Below, piece after piece: positions 47,723 through 60,715 of a DNA stretch of 64,000 nucleotides. The notes beneath the pieces were generated by a model. It was not told where the DNA came from. It was given only the letters and a program-made list of their open reading frames with translations, and did not search any database. The stretch covers positions 84,697,652 to 84,761,651 of the forward strand of contig CM065299.1 of the NCBI GenBank assembly GCA_032871835.1, written 5' to 3'. The position numbers and the translations under genes were made by a program. Source of the stretch: Dipteronia dyeriana (lineage: Eukaryota > Streptophyta > Magnoliopsida > Sapindales > Sapindaceae). The first letter of the stretch is position 1. Each line of letters starts with the position of its first letter.

Positions 47723-48112
47723 TATTTTTGCCTAGTAGGATTTTGTTCTTGGTAAAAGTGTTTTAATCGACCTTCTGACCTTTTTATGCCTCATTAATAT
47801 AGGAATAATCCTTAAACAATGCTTCACATTAATGACGTGTTTTAATGGTTACCACGCATGTGCAATTTGTCCATTCACGCGAGATCCCAGTGATTATGAC
47901 ATTTTGAAATTCTGACGTCTTGGTCAGTTCTTTCCACGATACGTGTCCTTTAACCGCTCGGTTTCTCTGGTAGCATTTATGAGATGCGACTTGTGGATTA
48001 TCTGATACGTCGCCTACGTCATAAAATCTCTCTTTTGATTTTTCCCGCTTTTTGAGACCCTAGGGTTTCGTGTCTTCGACTTTTTGAATAGCCTATTTAA
48101 ACTGAAAAGAAT

Positions 48113-51100
48113 TTGTTCCGGTTCATTTTTTGCAGACAGAAGAAAATAACCCAGACTTTTTTTACGCACGGAGGATTCTTCATCAAAGTTTTTCCTAGTT
48201 TTATCGCATCTGCTTTAAAGGTCGGTTCAGATGGATCCCGTTTCACGACAACACTTTTTGTTATAGCTTTCGAAGCGCTTGAGCTTGGAGATTTTCAATT
48301 GGTTTCCTGTGTTCATAGGTTATTTAGGGAAACTCCCTCTGATGAGCCCCCATTTCTAAATGTTGATGTTTCGAGGCTTTATCCTGATGTTCGTTTAAAT
48401 TCTAGCTCTAAATCTTCTTCCAGTTTTGAGTCTTTTATTTTTGATCACTGGGTTCCTCTACGATCTAGGATGGGAAAGCATTAGAGTAACTATACTGTTC
48501 ATAAGCACGATTCAGGTGGTATTCAGATTGGAAGGCAAGTAGTTGATGAAAAGGACATCGAGGAAGAGCATCAGGCTTCTCAGATCCTTTTTTCTCTTGA
48601 TTTTCCGAGTGCGTATGATGTCGAGTCGAATGTGGTCGGGAAAGAAGAAATCAAAAAATATCACGCTCTATTTGATATGGACTATTCAGTTTTACTAGCT
48701 CCTGCTGGTGATAGAGCCGCGTGGAACCCTCCCCCGGGCATGGTAGCAATTTATGGGTCCATGCTCTGTTGTGGTATGACTCTTCCCCTCCAGCCTTTTA
48801 TTGCTTGGTTTCTTACCGAAGCAGGAATTGCTTCAGCCTAGCTTGCCCCGACATCTATAGGATCTTGATGTGTATGTGGCACATGTGGAACCAGATGAAC
48901 TTGCCACCGCTTTTCCTTCACGAAATTAGACGCTTTTATACTCTAAGGCAATCTGGTCCGACTGAGACTTACTTTCATCTATCTAGCCAGCCAGATAGAT
49001 GGATTCCTAAGGGGATGAAGGTGAACCGGGGAGTTGATATTTCCTTGGATGCCAAGAAGAAAGGCTTTGTGTGGGGTTTTCCTACCTCGAACAAGCACTA
49101 GAAGAATAGTTGGTTCTTTGTCGGAGGGAACTTGGGACTTAAGGTCAAGCTCTCAGCTGGGGAAGATCGGGAAGTGTTAAGGGTTTCCCATTTTTTTTTG
49201 CTCTTCTGATAGCTAGAATAAGTCACGGCCTGTTTTCACTGATACTGAGTTGACTATACTTGCTCGGGCAACCGTGCGTACTATGGAAAAGAGGAGTATG
49301 TCTTATCTTTTTAATGAGAAGAAAATGATAGAACTCGGCTTCTTTAGTCAGATTTCAGATTATCGTAGATGACGTAAGTAGAATTTTCTTGTTCTTATTT
49401 TTCTCATCTTGTTCTCTTTTCTAACTCGTTTGTATGCAGTGTATGATGTAGACATCATCTACGATGTCCAAGCTCGCCAGGTGAAATCGATTGTTCAAGT
49501 GAGTCGTAAAGAAGCTTCTCGCCAAAATAAGGAAGGGGTTGCTCCGCTAGATGACCAGTCGGATGAGGATTTCGATGAAGTTGATGAGCAATTTCCTGAG
49601 TATATTCCTGAAGTCATTCAGCCGACTGCGGGGGTGTCAAGCAATCCAAGTGGCCCTCCTGGGACTGATAGTGCCACGAGGGTGTCCGAGGATAAAGGCA
49701 AGCAGGGTGGGCATCCCAGTGGCGCAGTATCTGGCGAACTTGGTTCCCCGGTCGATGAAGTGTCTACTGAGCAGTTCACCGTTAGGAACGAGGAAGTAGT
49801 CAGGGTACCCCCGAACGAGGAAGGATTCTTTCGAGATTTTACTAAAGATCAAAAAGATCCTACGACTGACCTCGGCTTCTGTCGTTCCCGAGTAGAGAAA
49901 AAGAAAGCAACTGATTCTCTCTCTTATCCTTAAAAAGTTCCTCGGGTGGTGTCATTTCTTAAATTGAGTGACGATGATGCCGATGTTAGAGTTTCCCCAA
50001 GCGTCCGGGCTGAGGCGCCTTTGGAAGGAGTGGAATCTTCGGATAATCTGAACATGGATTCTTTACCTTCTGAAGTGTAAGATGCAGGAGTAGGATCCTC
50101 GGATAATCCTTCTTGTTCCACCCCCCAAGATATGTTGAGGACGATGTCAGCTGGTGGGGTTTTTATCTGGGATGACCACTAGAGCCGCTTCAGGAATGGT
50201 TCCCCGTCAAAATATTTTTAATAGCACGTCCTACGTAAGTATTCTATCTCGACCCTTGCCTTAATGCTCATTGACTTAGATTTTTTACTCACTCTTTCCT
50301 ATAGGTGGTTGCTGAGTTTGCTGAGTTTGCTCAGACGCAACAACGTTAAGCTGATCGGATTAGGCGTCTTGAAGCTCAGTTAAAGGAGAGTGAGGACAAC
50401 CGTGCTCGAATTGAGGTGGCCTATCAAAGGGAGGCGAGTTTCGCTCAAGAGTTTACCGACCGTTGTTTGGCTAAACAAATGGAGGTTGAGGAGAAAGCTT
50501 CTGATGCAGAAGAGAAGTCTATATCCTTCCATTACTCTCTGCCACCCAGGAGTCGATGCTCAAAGCTGAACAAGAGGCTGAGTAGGCCAAATCATCTTGT
50601 GAGTAAAAAATTGACGATCTTAAGCACCAGGCCTTGACTGTCGAATCCCTTTTGAATGAAGCTCGGCTGGAACTTGAAGTCCAATGGGTTTATCATTTTA
50701 AAAAGTCCCCAGCCTAGACATGACCACGGTTCGAACCGAACCATAATAGTGTGAAATGAACCATAACCGAAATCGTGGAATCAATTCTAGAACCGAAACC
50801 GGAACCGAAACCGAAATCGAAACCGTGGGGCTGAAGGTTCAGTTTCGGTTCTCCTCTAAAAAAAATTGTCCTGGAACCGACGATTCGATTTTGGTTCTGG
50901 AACTTCTGGTTCCAGAATATATATATATATATATTTTTTTTTTTCTTAAGCAAAATTGAAAAAAAAAAGTGAACCGAACCGTCGAAACCAAACCGGAACT
51001 ACTGAATCGGAATCGGAACCGGAACTAGAACCGGAACCGGAACTAGAACCGGAACCGGAATCGGAACCGGAACCGGAACTAGATCCATTGGTCCATGGTT

Positions 51101-51517
51101 CAGTTTTGGTTCTAGCTCAGTTCAAAACCGAACCAAACCGTGGCCATGATTACCCCAGCCTATAATGCCCTACTCCTTAGGGAGTTTCGACGGGGGTTGG
51201 TTTCAGCCGGTGAATTTTTCAAAGTTAAGAACCGGGCAATTGATAGAGCTCGGGCTAATTGGGAATTATCAATAAAGAATCTTGTGGACCGGTCCTTAGA
51301 GTCTTATTAGACTAAGATGAGGGAGTGGAGAGCTTACTGTAGCAGTCAAGGTAAAGAACCTCATCCTATGCATCTGGAAGTTTCATCCGAGCATTCCCTT
51401 TCGACCTTTTATGCTAGTCAGAAGACTGGTGTTGATGGGTTGAAGCCTGATGTTGGACCGGTCCCTGAAACGCATTACAATGAATGGATGGATGATTCGG
51501 TCGACACAATTGTCTGA
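48113..51517 (+). pseudogene. Antisense extra ORF of the gypsy element (Transposase_28-like), broken
   Basis: This reads opposite to pol and lies between pol and the 3' LTR. The first part (48113-48840) is one frame with a stop at 48482 (RMGKH*). It contains NPPPGMVAIYGSM and LPLQPFIAWFLTEAGIASA, the look of the 'putative gypsy type transposon' (PF04195, Transposase_28) domain. After a shift, the next frame continues at 48840-49100 (SLACPDIYRILMCMWHMW, then RRFYTLRQSG). Later parts are acidic and Pro/Ser-rich (49409-49933) and coiled-coil-like with many Glu/Gln/Arg (50330-50640). The end, at 51317-51517, comes after a hAT MITE inserted at 50715-51152. Extra antisense ORFs with this domain are known in Tat-lineage plant gypsy elements; their function is not established. 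Stops, frameshift and the MITE show it is dead here. Confidence 0.72.
50715..51152. mobile_element. hAT-type MITE, 438 bp, perfect 8-bp TSD
   Basis: The left end TAGACATGACCACGGTTCG and right end CCGTGGCCATGATTA are inverted (the right tip has changed). The flanking octamer CCCCAGCC is identical on both sides (50707-50714 and 51153-51160). Subterminal GGAACC/CCGGAA repeats read as Glu-Pro-Glu-Ser runs. Same family as 11646-12488, but about half as long and lacking the purine-rich centre. It interrupts the antisense ORF of the gypsy element. Confidence 0.92.
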
Positions 51518-51713
51518 CCTTCAAATGAGAGTCTCCTTCATGAGTATGAAATGGTGTCTGATCCGAGCATTGGCAAGGGTTCCAAATCTTCAGCCCCACC
51601 TTAGGCGTATTTGTAATTATTAATAAAAATCCCTATTTTGTGTAGTTGCCTGTCGTGAATTTTAATATTCCATCTTAACTGGCTATTATCGTTGTCTGAG
51701 CGAATCTTAAGAT

Positions 51714-51871
51714 GCCGAGTATCTTATTAAACTGGCTAACGCGATTTCAAGAGCCAAGTATCTTATTAAACTGGCTCACGCGACTTCAAGTGCCAAGTAT
51801 CTTATTAAACTGACTAATGCGACTTCCAAGTGCCAAGTATCTTATTAAACTGGCTGATATTATTAACCGAG
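51714..51871. repeat. Tandem array, 39-40-bp units, in gypsy 3' region
   Basis: GCC(G/A)AGTATCTTATTAAAC starts at 51714, 51753, 51792 and 51832. Units end with CTGGCT(A/C)ACGCGA(C/T)TTC. The core AAGTATCTTATTAA is shared with the array at 3683-4026 in the left LTR element. It lies between the antisense ORF and pol. Confidence 0.9.
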
Positions 51872-52424
51872 TCATCTTGAGAAAAAAACAAGTAAATTCA
51901 TACTTGTCTCATATTCGGTTGCTACCCGAACGTGACATCGAGGCTCACCACGATCATACATTTGAGTCCTTACGCAAATAACTGAGGACGTCTCTTAGTT
52001 TTGTTTGCACAAGGGTTTACCGAATTGTTAAGCTTTAAATTACTCAACACAGCTGTGCATCTCACCGGGATTTTCCCGATGGTGCACCAAACCGTTTTTC
52101 AGAATCTGATGAATCGGGTTTGTCTTTTGGCTAAGGTCTTGGCTGATCTTGCTCAGTTGGCTTGCTCCTTTGAGCTTCTCAGCCCATTCGAGATCTTTTC
52201 CAAATTAATGGCCCCGAGCATTTTATTTTTATTATGTGATCAATTTCACATGCTCTTATTATGATATGCTTATCTTTTTCACATGTTTTTATTATCAGGT
52301 GCTCAGATTTCTGAAATCTCATGTCGGGCTTTTATTCATAACTGCAAAACTAACAATATGATAAATCTCAAGCTAAAAAATAACCTAACTAACAAAATTA
52401 TCCTGACTAGAAAAAGGAGAAATT

Positions 52425-54732
52425 TTAAGGATAGAAAATCTTTAAATATTGGGCATTACATGGCCGGGGTAGAACCTCTCCATCTGGTCGGGCGATCCAA
52501 TATGCTTCATGACCAGTTATTCCCTCAATCTTGTATGGGTCTTCCCACTTGTCAACCAACGAGCCCGTAACTTTGTTCGTGTTTAGCGACACCTTCCTAA
52601 ACATTAGGTCTCTTAACTGGAATTTCCTAACTCGAACATGAGAATTATAGTGTCGGGCCACTCTTTGCTGATATGCCTCATTTCGTACTTGAGATTTCTC
52701 CTTTTTCTCTTCCAACTCGTCTAGGCTTTGTAATAGTATATCAATATTCTGATCTTCATCATATAGCCTGACTCTGGGCGACATATACGATGTTTCCATT
52801 GGGATAACATCTTCAGTTCTAAATGCCAAAGAAAACATAGTTTCTCTTGTAGAAGTTCTTACTATTGTCCGATACGTCTATAATACTTCAGGAAGTTTTT
52901 CAACCCAACTGTCTTTCTTAGCATCTAACTTTGCTTTGAGTGTGTGCTTGATTTGATGATTTTGTTTACTGCCTCATATTGTCCATTTGTTTGAGGGTGG
53001 GCAGGTGTGGCATAGTAATTTGTAATTTGGTACTCTCTACACAGCTGCCTGAATTTTTTATTGTCGAACTGGGTGTCGTTGTCATTGATAATAGTATTCG
53101 GGACTCAAAACCTGTAGAGTATGTTTTTCTTCACAAAGTTTGTGGTATTTTCTTCCGTGATATATACTAACGCTTTAGCTTCTACCCACTTCATGAAATA
53201 ATCAACGGTCACGATTGCATTCTTTGCTCAACCCCTTGTCTCTGCTGGCATTGGGTCAATTAAATCCAGGCCCCACATGGGAAATGACCATGAGGATGTG
53301 AGGCTTCTAAGTTGTTCAGGAGGTTGTTGAATATCATTGGTGATCCTTTGGCAAGCATTGCAATCTTCTGAACATTGTTGTGCGTCCGCGAACAAGGTGG
53401 GCCAGTAAAAACCTTGCATGAGTACCTTATGTGCCAAACTTTTGCCTCCAATATGATTCCCGTATACTCCGCCGTGAACCTCCTGTAGAATCCGGAATGC
53501 ATCTTCCTCTGATACACATCGTTGGAGTGTTCGGGAAAAACCTCTTCTGTACAATTCTCCTCCAATCAATGTGTATCTTTTTGACCAGTACCTGACGCGT
53601 TTTGCTCCTAAGGGATCTTCCGGGAGTGTTTTCTTCCAAGTATCTTTTTAGCTGAGTCATCCAACCATCTAGCGATGTTCGGATTTCTGAGACTTTAAAG
53701 TTTTTTGGATCAACTATACTTGGTCCGAGGAGATGTGCAACCAAAATATTTTTTGGCCTGATTGTGGTTGTTGTTGATGCTAGTTTGGACAAAGCGTCTA
53801 CCTTTTCATTCTCTTCGCTAGGGATCTGGACAATCCTATATTTTTTGAATTTTTGGAGGAGTTGTTTTGCTATGCCAGATAAGCTATATTACCCTCATCT
53901 CTGGCCTGGTATTCGTCCAAGACTTGGTTGACGATTACATGCGAGTCACTGAATATCTCAACCTCATCTGCTCCGAAAGCTATACAAACCCTTAGTCCTG
54001 CAAGCAATGCCTCGTATTCAGCTTGATTATTTGTTGCTTTAAAATCGAATCTCATGGCACATTCAACATCATCCCTTTTTGGAGTACATACTACAATTCC
54101 TGCCCCACTGCCATGAGTATTCGAGGAACCATCGACATGCAGTTTCCATAGGAAACTCTTGCCCAACATTCTTTTTACTTCTAGATTTGGTTCTGTGAAT
54201 TCTGCTACAAAATCTGTCACCGATTGGCCTTTGAGTGATGTCCTAGGCATGTACTGAATATCGAATTCACTGAGTTAGATCGGCCATTTAGTTAATCTCC
54301 CTGAAATTTCTGGCTTATGTAAAATTTGCTTAAGCGGTCAGTCGGTGAAAACCTGGATTGTATGGGCCTGAAAGTCTGGCCTTAGCTTTCTTGTTGCCGA
54401 AACCAATGTTAGAGTCATTTTTTCGCCCGTTAATATCTAGTTTCAGCAGGAAGAAGAGCCTTGCTGGTATAGTATACATACATATGTATCATGTCTTCTG
54501 TCCTGACTAGGACTGAACTTACTGCTAACTCTGTAAGGGACAAGTACAGGTAGAGTATTTCCCCCATTTTAGGTTTCGAGAGGATGGGAGCCTGACTTAA
54601 GTATTCTTTGATCTTTAGGAATGCCCGTTCACACTCTTCATTCCATTCAAGCCCCTTCCCCTTTTTGATCACTTTGAAAAAAGGGGCACTTCTATCTGTG
54701 GCCTTCGATATAAATCTGCCTAAGGAAGCTAA
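52425..54732 (-). pseudogene. Ty3/gypsy (Tat type) pol: RT end, RNase H, integrase; broken and truncated
   Basis: Read from the 5' side: 54732-54430 is the end of reverse transcriptase (TLASLGRFISKATD, then WNEECERAF and VYYTSKAL). RNase H is at 54250-53870, with catalytic acids visible in LHVDGSSN, NNQAEYEALLAGL and IFSDSHVIVNQV. A spacer is at 53792-53570. The integrase HHCC finger (HGGVYGNHIGGKSLAHK..CSEDCNACQ) is at 53500-53340. The DDE core (TVDYFMKWVEAKAL, then INDNDTQFDN) is at 53200-53060, with an in-frame stop between them. The integrase C-terminal part is at 52838-52425, ending RPCNAQYLKIFYP. At least three frame changes or stops occur. The gene is cut at 54732 by the copia LTR, so the RT catalytic core, protease and gag must lie to the right of the window or be lost. 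Confidence 0.88.
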
Positions 54733-56799
54733 TGTTGGAACCCCGTTCACCTGTCACGCAGCGGGACTAGGTTTTAAAATTTTTAATACAGATCATAATC
54801 TGTATCTAGGACCAGTGAACTTGGGATCGTAATTATTTTTCGGAACTAATACATACAATATGTAAACACGAGAAATTGTAATCAATATAATCAAGAAGAA
54901 AAACTTACCAACGTTTGGAGGCTCCTTCACTTTTCGATATGCTCTTGTCTGAACCAATCTTACCAACGTTTGGAAGCTCCTTCACTTTACGATGTTCTCC
55001 TGTCTGAACCACTCGATCTTCCTCGCTATCTCTCGGGACAGGTAACTGCGTGTAGACGCGTCACAGTCTCAGAAACTTGAATGGAGGATGTAGAGAGAAT
55101 TGAAGAAACTTTTTCTTCTATGTGTTTCAAAAACACACACATGAAACAAGATATATCTTATATATATATATATTCATTGTACATAAAACCCATTTTGTTT
55201 TTTTTTTCCTTCTTGATTCACGCACCAAGCTAAAACCTCCTTTTTTTAAACAAAAAATCCAATTGATTCACCTGGTGCATCATGCATGTGACTTAAAGTC
55301 AAAAAAACAAAAAAAACCTTTTTACAATATATATGTATGTATCAAGTATTTGCATCATATGCAAATTCTTCTTTTGACTAACGTTTTATGTGCATACATC
55401 AATTTGCATCCAATACAATCTTTTGTGTTATTAATTGATATATATCTTTTAATTATCCTTTTCAAATATATCTAATAAATTAAAAGTGATAATGAGTATT
55501 TTAAATTTAAACTTAAATTCAAATACTTAGATAAATGATTTAGTAAAAATAAAATAATCTTATTATTTTATCTTCACCTAAATCCATATATCAACTAACA
55601 CTCTCCAATTAATAGTTAATCAATAATTCATAATTATCAATATAATTAAATAATCTAATTATTTAATTAATTTAACTATTAACATTCATTAATTAAATAA
55701 TCTCATTATTCAATTAATTCCTGAATAAACACGTATCACTTTTGTAACACAATTAATTAGACAATCCAATTAATTAACCGTGACACTTGTTACCTAAATC
55801 GATCGGGCTAGCAAGGGGACCTAATGGACCCACAGTATTTTAAGCTCCGATAATCCTTGGAATCATTAATTAAACTCTTTAATTAATATTCCTTGACTAT
55901 TAACTCCGGTGTTATTCCGCTAAAAACCCGAAGCTGCATTCTCTCAACTGTAGACGCTTTTACACAGACCGATACTACTTGGTGTACATCGATATAGTTA
56001 TTGCATATGGTGTGATCCTCCACAATAGTTCATAATTAAAGCTGGGTCATAATGTCCGTTATACCCCTCTAATTACATATATCCTTTAAGTTCATTGATT
56101 CTCTAATGGACAATAAATCTTATTTTCTTCCGGAATTAGGAGAGCGCTCATATTGTCTAAGCCCCGAATCAAACCTTAGGGAACTACCATCTAATTCTCA
56201 CAAGAAGGAGTGGATTCCACTATTGTGTACAAACATTTCCAGCCATAAGCCAAACCGCAATCCCAACATACAGAGTATATTGATCAGGAAATGCCTCACC
56301 CATGGTATACCAAAGACCACGATTTAACCTGAATGAGTCGATAAGACACTCAGGATTAAGATCACCCACATATAGCCATAATTAGTTGATATATATGAAT
56401 CTCATCGGTAAACGGATCTTGGTGAGAGATTCATATAGATCATGGCCCAGTCCTATATGATCACATCATACAAGGTGCCTTCATTCCCGTATCTCTTATG
56501 AATGATTCAGGATAGAATCACTGTACATTACTGAATGGACCACAGCTATAGATTAACTACAAATAAAGTACCCAACTTTATTTACTATCTATGGACTCTT
56601 TAGATTGCACGTCTCTTACTGTATCCATCTGTATACGACACTCATATACACAATTCGAGATTACATCTAGCAATCTTGGATGTTAAATATATGCACAAGT
56701 TATATAATAAACAACATAACAAGAATGAATTGAACTTTTCATTTCATTTATTTCATAAATCCATTTATAAATTACATATTTAGGGCATAAACCCCAACA
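54733..56799 (-). mobile_element. Copia 3' LTR, 2.07 kb
   Basis: It starts TGTTGGAACCCCGTTCACC and ends AAACCCCAACA. The first ~735 bp match 62267 onward, with shared CACGCAGCG, TACAGATCATAATCTGTATC and CGGAACTAATACATACA. The outer flank is GCTAA (54728-54732). Within the LTR is a ~55-bp tandem duplication (54906 and 54961, CTTACCAACGTTTGGA(G/A)GCT), present in both LTRs and so older than this insertion. Minus orientation follows from the PPT and PBS. Confidence 0.9.
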
Positions 56800-56815
56800 A
56801 TCTCCCACTTGCACT
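56800..56815 (-). other. Copia polypurine tract
   Basis: The minus strand reads AGTGCAAGTGGGAGAT immediately before TGTTGGGGTTTATGCCC, the standard end of a plant copia internal region. Confidence 0.85.
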
Positions 56816-56960
56816 AAAGCATGTGAGGCATGTCTTGTAAACCTAGACCATCTAGGTGACCCAAAAACACTTTAGTCGGTAAGGTCTTTGTAAACGAATC
56901 AACATGATTGTCTTGTGAGGCTATCTTTGTGACGATCACATCTCCTCTCTACATTATCTC

Positions 56961-59900
56961 TCAAAGAGATGATACTTTCTCTCTATACATTTTTCTCTGT
57001 TGTGGCTTCTTGGTTCTTTGGAATTTAGTCACAGCACCACTGTTATCACAATAAAGTGTGATAAGCCTATCCATATCTAGAATAACTTCCAGATCACTCA
57101 AGAACTTACGGAGCCAAACAACCTCTTTAGCAACTTCACAAGCCGCTATATATTCGGCTTCCATGGTGGAATCAACAATGCAAGATTGCTTGATACTTCT
57201 CCACACAATGGCTCCACCACCCAGGGTGAATACTTATCCAAACGTGGATTTCCTGGAATCCCTGTCTGACTGAAAATCAGAATCTGTGTATCCTAACGGG
57301 ATCAAATTCTGCCCGGAATACACTAGCATATAGTCTCTCGTTCTCCGAAGATACTTGAGAATTATCTTGATAGCAACCCAATGATCCAATCCTGGGTTAC
57401 ACTGGTATATGCTGACTACTCCCACTGCATAGCAGATTTCCGGTCTCGTGCATAACATAGCATACATGAGACTACCTACTGCCGATGCATAGGGTACATG
57501 TCTCATATCCTCAACTTCTTGAGGTATCTTAGGACACTGTTCCTTAGACAGGTGAACTCCATGTCTGGAAGGTAAATTACCTTTCTTGGAGTTTTGCATT
57601 GAAAATCGTACAAGAATCTTGTCGATATATGATGTCTGAGATAGTGCTATGAGTTTGTTCTTACGATCCCTTATAAGTTGGATCCCCAGAACATAACTCG
57701 CCTCTCCCAAATCTTTCATTTGGAATTGGCTAGCCAGCCAGCCTTTTACATCAGACAACACTCCACATCATTCCCAATGAGTAGGATATCATCTATGAAT
57801 AGGACCAAGAAAACTATTTTCTTATCAATGATGAGCTTGTAGACACAAGGCTCGTCGACGTTTGGCTCGAAGCCATAGGTTTTGATCACATCATCAAACC
57901 TAATGTTCCAAGATCTATATGCTTACTTAAGTCCATAGATGGACCTTTGCAGCTTGCAAACCTTTTGCTCTTGATCTGGAGATACGAATCCCTTTGGTTG
58001 CATCATATAGTTGCTCTCATCAAGATTGACATTCAAGAATGCAGTCTTGACATCCATTTACCGAATTTCATAATCGAAATAGGCAGCAATGGATAAGAGA
58101 ATCCTAATAGACTTAAACATGGCTACTGGCGAGAAGGTCTCTTTATAATTGACCCCCTCTTTCTGGGTATAACCATTAGCCACTAGCCTTGCCTTGAAGG
58201 TCTCTACCTTTCAGTCTACTCCTCTCTTTCTCTTGTAGATCCACTTATACCCTATGAGTTTTACCCCATCCGGTAAGTCTACAAGATCCCAGACAGAGTT
58301 AGAGTACATGGACTCCATCTCGAGATTCATGGCTTTAAACCATTCCTCTTTATCAGGATCTTCCATTGCATTCTTAAATGTCAATGGATCATCAAGACTA
58401 TCAGCAAAGATAACACTTTGTCCCTCACCTATACCTAAATAGCATTCATGTTGTCTCTCATCCCTCTCACTAAGTCTAGGTGGTAGTGTATCCTGATCAT
58501 GAACCATCTGACTCTCAGATGTTTGTGGATCAACAACTCTTATTGATGAAGCACTAGTCTCACCAGGCTCCAACTCATTCAGTACAATCTTAGAACGATG
58601 TTTATGGTCACTAATATAATTGTCTTCAATAAACATTGCATTTGTCGATACAAATACTTTGTTATCTTCGGGATTATAGAAGTGTCCATCTCTGTACTCC
58701 TTGGAGTATCTACAAATAGGTAGACCACAGACTTGGAGTCTAGCTTTCCACTTATGTTCTTTAGCATGTGCGTTGGACACTCCCATATGCAAAAATGTCG
58801 CAAACTAGCTTTACGACCATTCCACAACTCTAAAAGAGTCTTAGGAATAGATTTGGATGGCACCATATTCAAAATGTATGTTGCTGTTTGTAACGCATAT
58901 CCCCAGAAGGAATTTGGTAATGATGAGAAACTAATCATAGATCTCATCATTTCCATTAGGGTTCTATTTCTCCTCTCCGTTACACCATTTTACTGAGGTG
59001 TACTGGGAGCTATGAGTTGGGAAACTATCCCATGCTCAACCATAAAGTCTTCAAACTCTTGGTCAAGGTACTCACATCCACGATCCGATCGTAGTGACTT
59101 GATAGTCCTACCTGATTAATTCTCAACTTCAGCTGGGAATTCTTTAAACATTTCAAATGTTTCAGACTTCCGTTGCATTAGGTAGACGTAACTGTATCTT
59201 GAGTAGTCATCTATAAAGGTGACATAATACTCATAATCACCCCTAACTTTAGCATTCATTAGTCTGCAGACGTCTGTATGCATAAGCTCCAGCAGTTCTT
59301 TAGAGCTAAGCCATTTTCCAGTAAAAGGTCTCTTAGTCATCTTACCTTCCAGACAAGATTCGCAGACAGGTAAGGTGCCAACCTTTAACTCACTTAAAGG
59401 TCCGCTTTTTACTAGTCTGTCTATCCGGTCAAGGTTGATATGAACAAACCTTGGATGCCAGAGATACGTGTCATTATCTGGAGAAATCTTATGTCGTTTA
59501 TTTTTTGGTTTTTCAACCTTAAACATTTCGGTGTTGAACAGTGTAGTATTTATTAACGGTCTTAACACATACAAATTGTTTTCATTAATTCCTAAACAAA
59601 TATTCATACCATTCTTTCCAATAATAACGGACTTATTATTAAAAGAAACAGAATATTTTTTTGTTCTAACAACTTAGAAACGGAAATCAAATTCCGTGTA
59701 AATCCAGAAATATAAAATACATTGTCCAACAATATATAATTATTACAAAAACGTAATCTAATTACGCTCACTGCTCGTGCCGACATGACATCCGCTGACC
59801 CACACACATTGAGAAGGCTTGCTCCTCTAGCTGTATCCAAGAATCAGTCCATTGTAAAGAAGAACAAACATGGTTAGTGGCCCCCGAATCAACTATCCAG

Positions 59901-60688
59901 GGTGAATAATCATCTTCCACTAAACACGACTCAAGAACAAGTAAAGCATATTTACTTTTCTTGGACTTCTTCTTGCTTTGGGCTTTCTTGGGTTTGGGTT
60001 TACCCTTCGCTTTCCCAGTAGACCTCTTTCTCTTCTTAGTATTAGAGTAGGAAGATAGTTCGATAACATTTGCCTTACCGGTCTTACCCTTGTTGTCCTT
60101 AGTCAAGGACTTAAAGGTAGTGAGCTCATTGAGTAACTGTGTGAGATTGAACCTTAACTTGTTCATTCCATAGTTGCTCTTAAACTGATCAGAACTCTTC
60201 GGAAGAGTCGTCAGTATGATGTTCACTTGACTGGGTTCATCAATGGTCCCGCCATTGACTTCTGTCGTGTTGAAGTAGGACATCATGCTCAGGACATGTT
60301 CCCGAACTGACATAGCTTCCTTCATACGAGCGAGCATAGTGGAACGAACAGCTGCATGTCGCTTTTGCTCGGAAGGCTGTCCGAACATAGCTTGCAATGA
60401 CTCCATGATTTTGAATGTTGAAGTCATTGCTTCATGCTTTGTGACAAGCACGTCTGTCATAGAAGCCAATAGATATGTTCGGGCCTTCTCATCAGATGGG
60501 ACCCATCTCTCGTATGCCTCACGAACAGTTCGTGTGGTATTGGCAGCAGGCGCTGGAGGACGTTCCTCCGTAAGCACAAACTTGAGGTCTTTGGTGACCA
60601 ATAATGCATTAATGTTAAGTTTCCACTTAGTGTAGTTATCACCAGTTAATTCATCGTTTGCGAGAATCTCAAGTAATGCAGAAGACAT
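56961..60688 (-). pseudogene. Ty1/copia gag-pol polyprotein, broken
   Basis: Gag and protease form one frame (60688-59768; start chosen at MSSALLEILANDELTGDNY). The gag fold runs through REAYERWVPSDEKARTYLL and RMKEAMSVREHVLSMM. The CCHC zinc knuckle usual in this gag is missing between the Lys-rich stretch and KYALLVLESCLVEDD. Protease has WIVDSGATNHV (about 59880). Integrase starts at 59607 (LWHPRFVH..CESCLEGKM zinc site, HTDVC, FIDDYSRYSYVY) and, past a break, continues [24 protein letters not shown] (58980-58870). Reverse transcriptase begins about 58390 (EEWFKAMNLEMESM) and has FIDDILLIGND in place of YVDD (about 57800). RNase H includes YTDSDFQSDRDSRKS (about 57260) and DSTMEAEYIAACEVAKE (about 57150). 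Stops at several joins, such as before 58210 and 57762, make it a dead copy. The protein order PR-INT-RT-RH defines Ty1/copia. Confidence 0.9.
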
Positions 60689-60715
60689 TATTGCTGAAAT
60701 AAATAACACATTCAT

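Noticed and set aside
60285..60635. 116-codon plus-strand frame
   Set aside because: It is the reverse-strand shadow of the copia gag frame.
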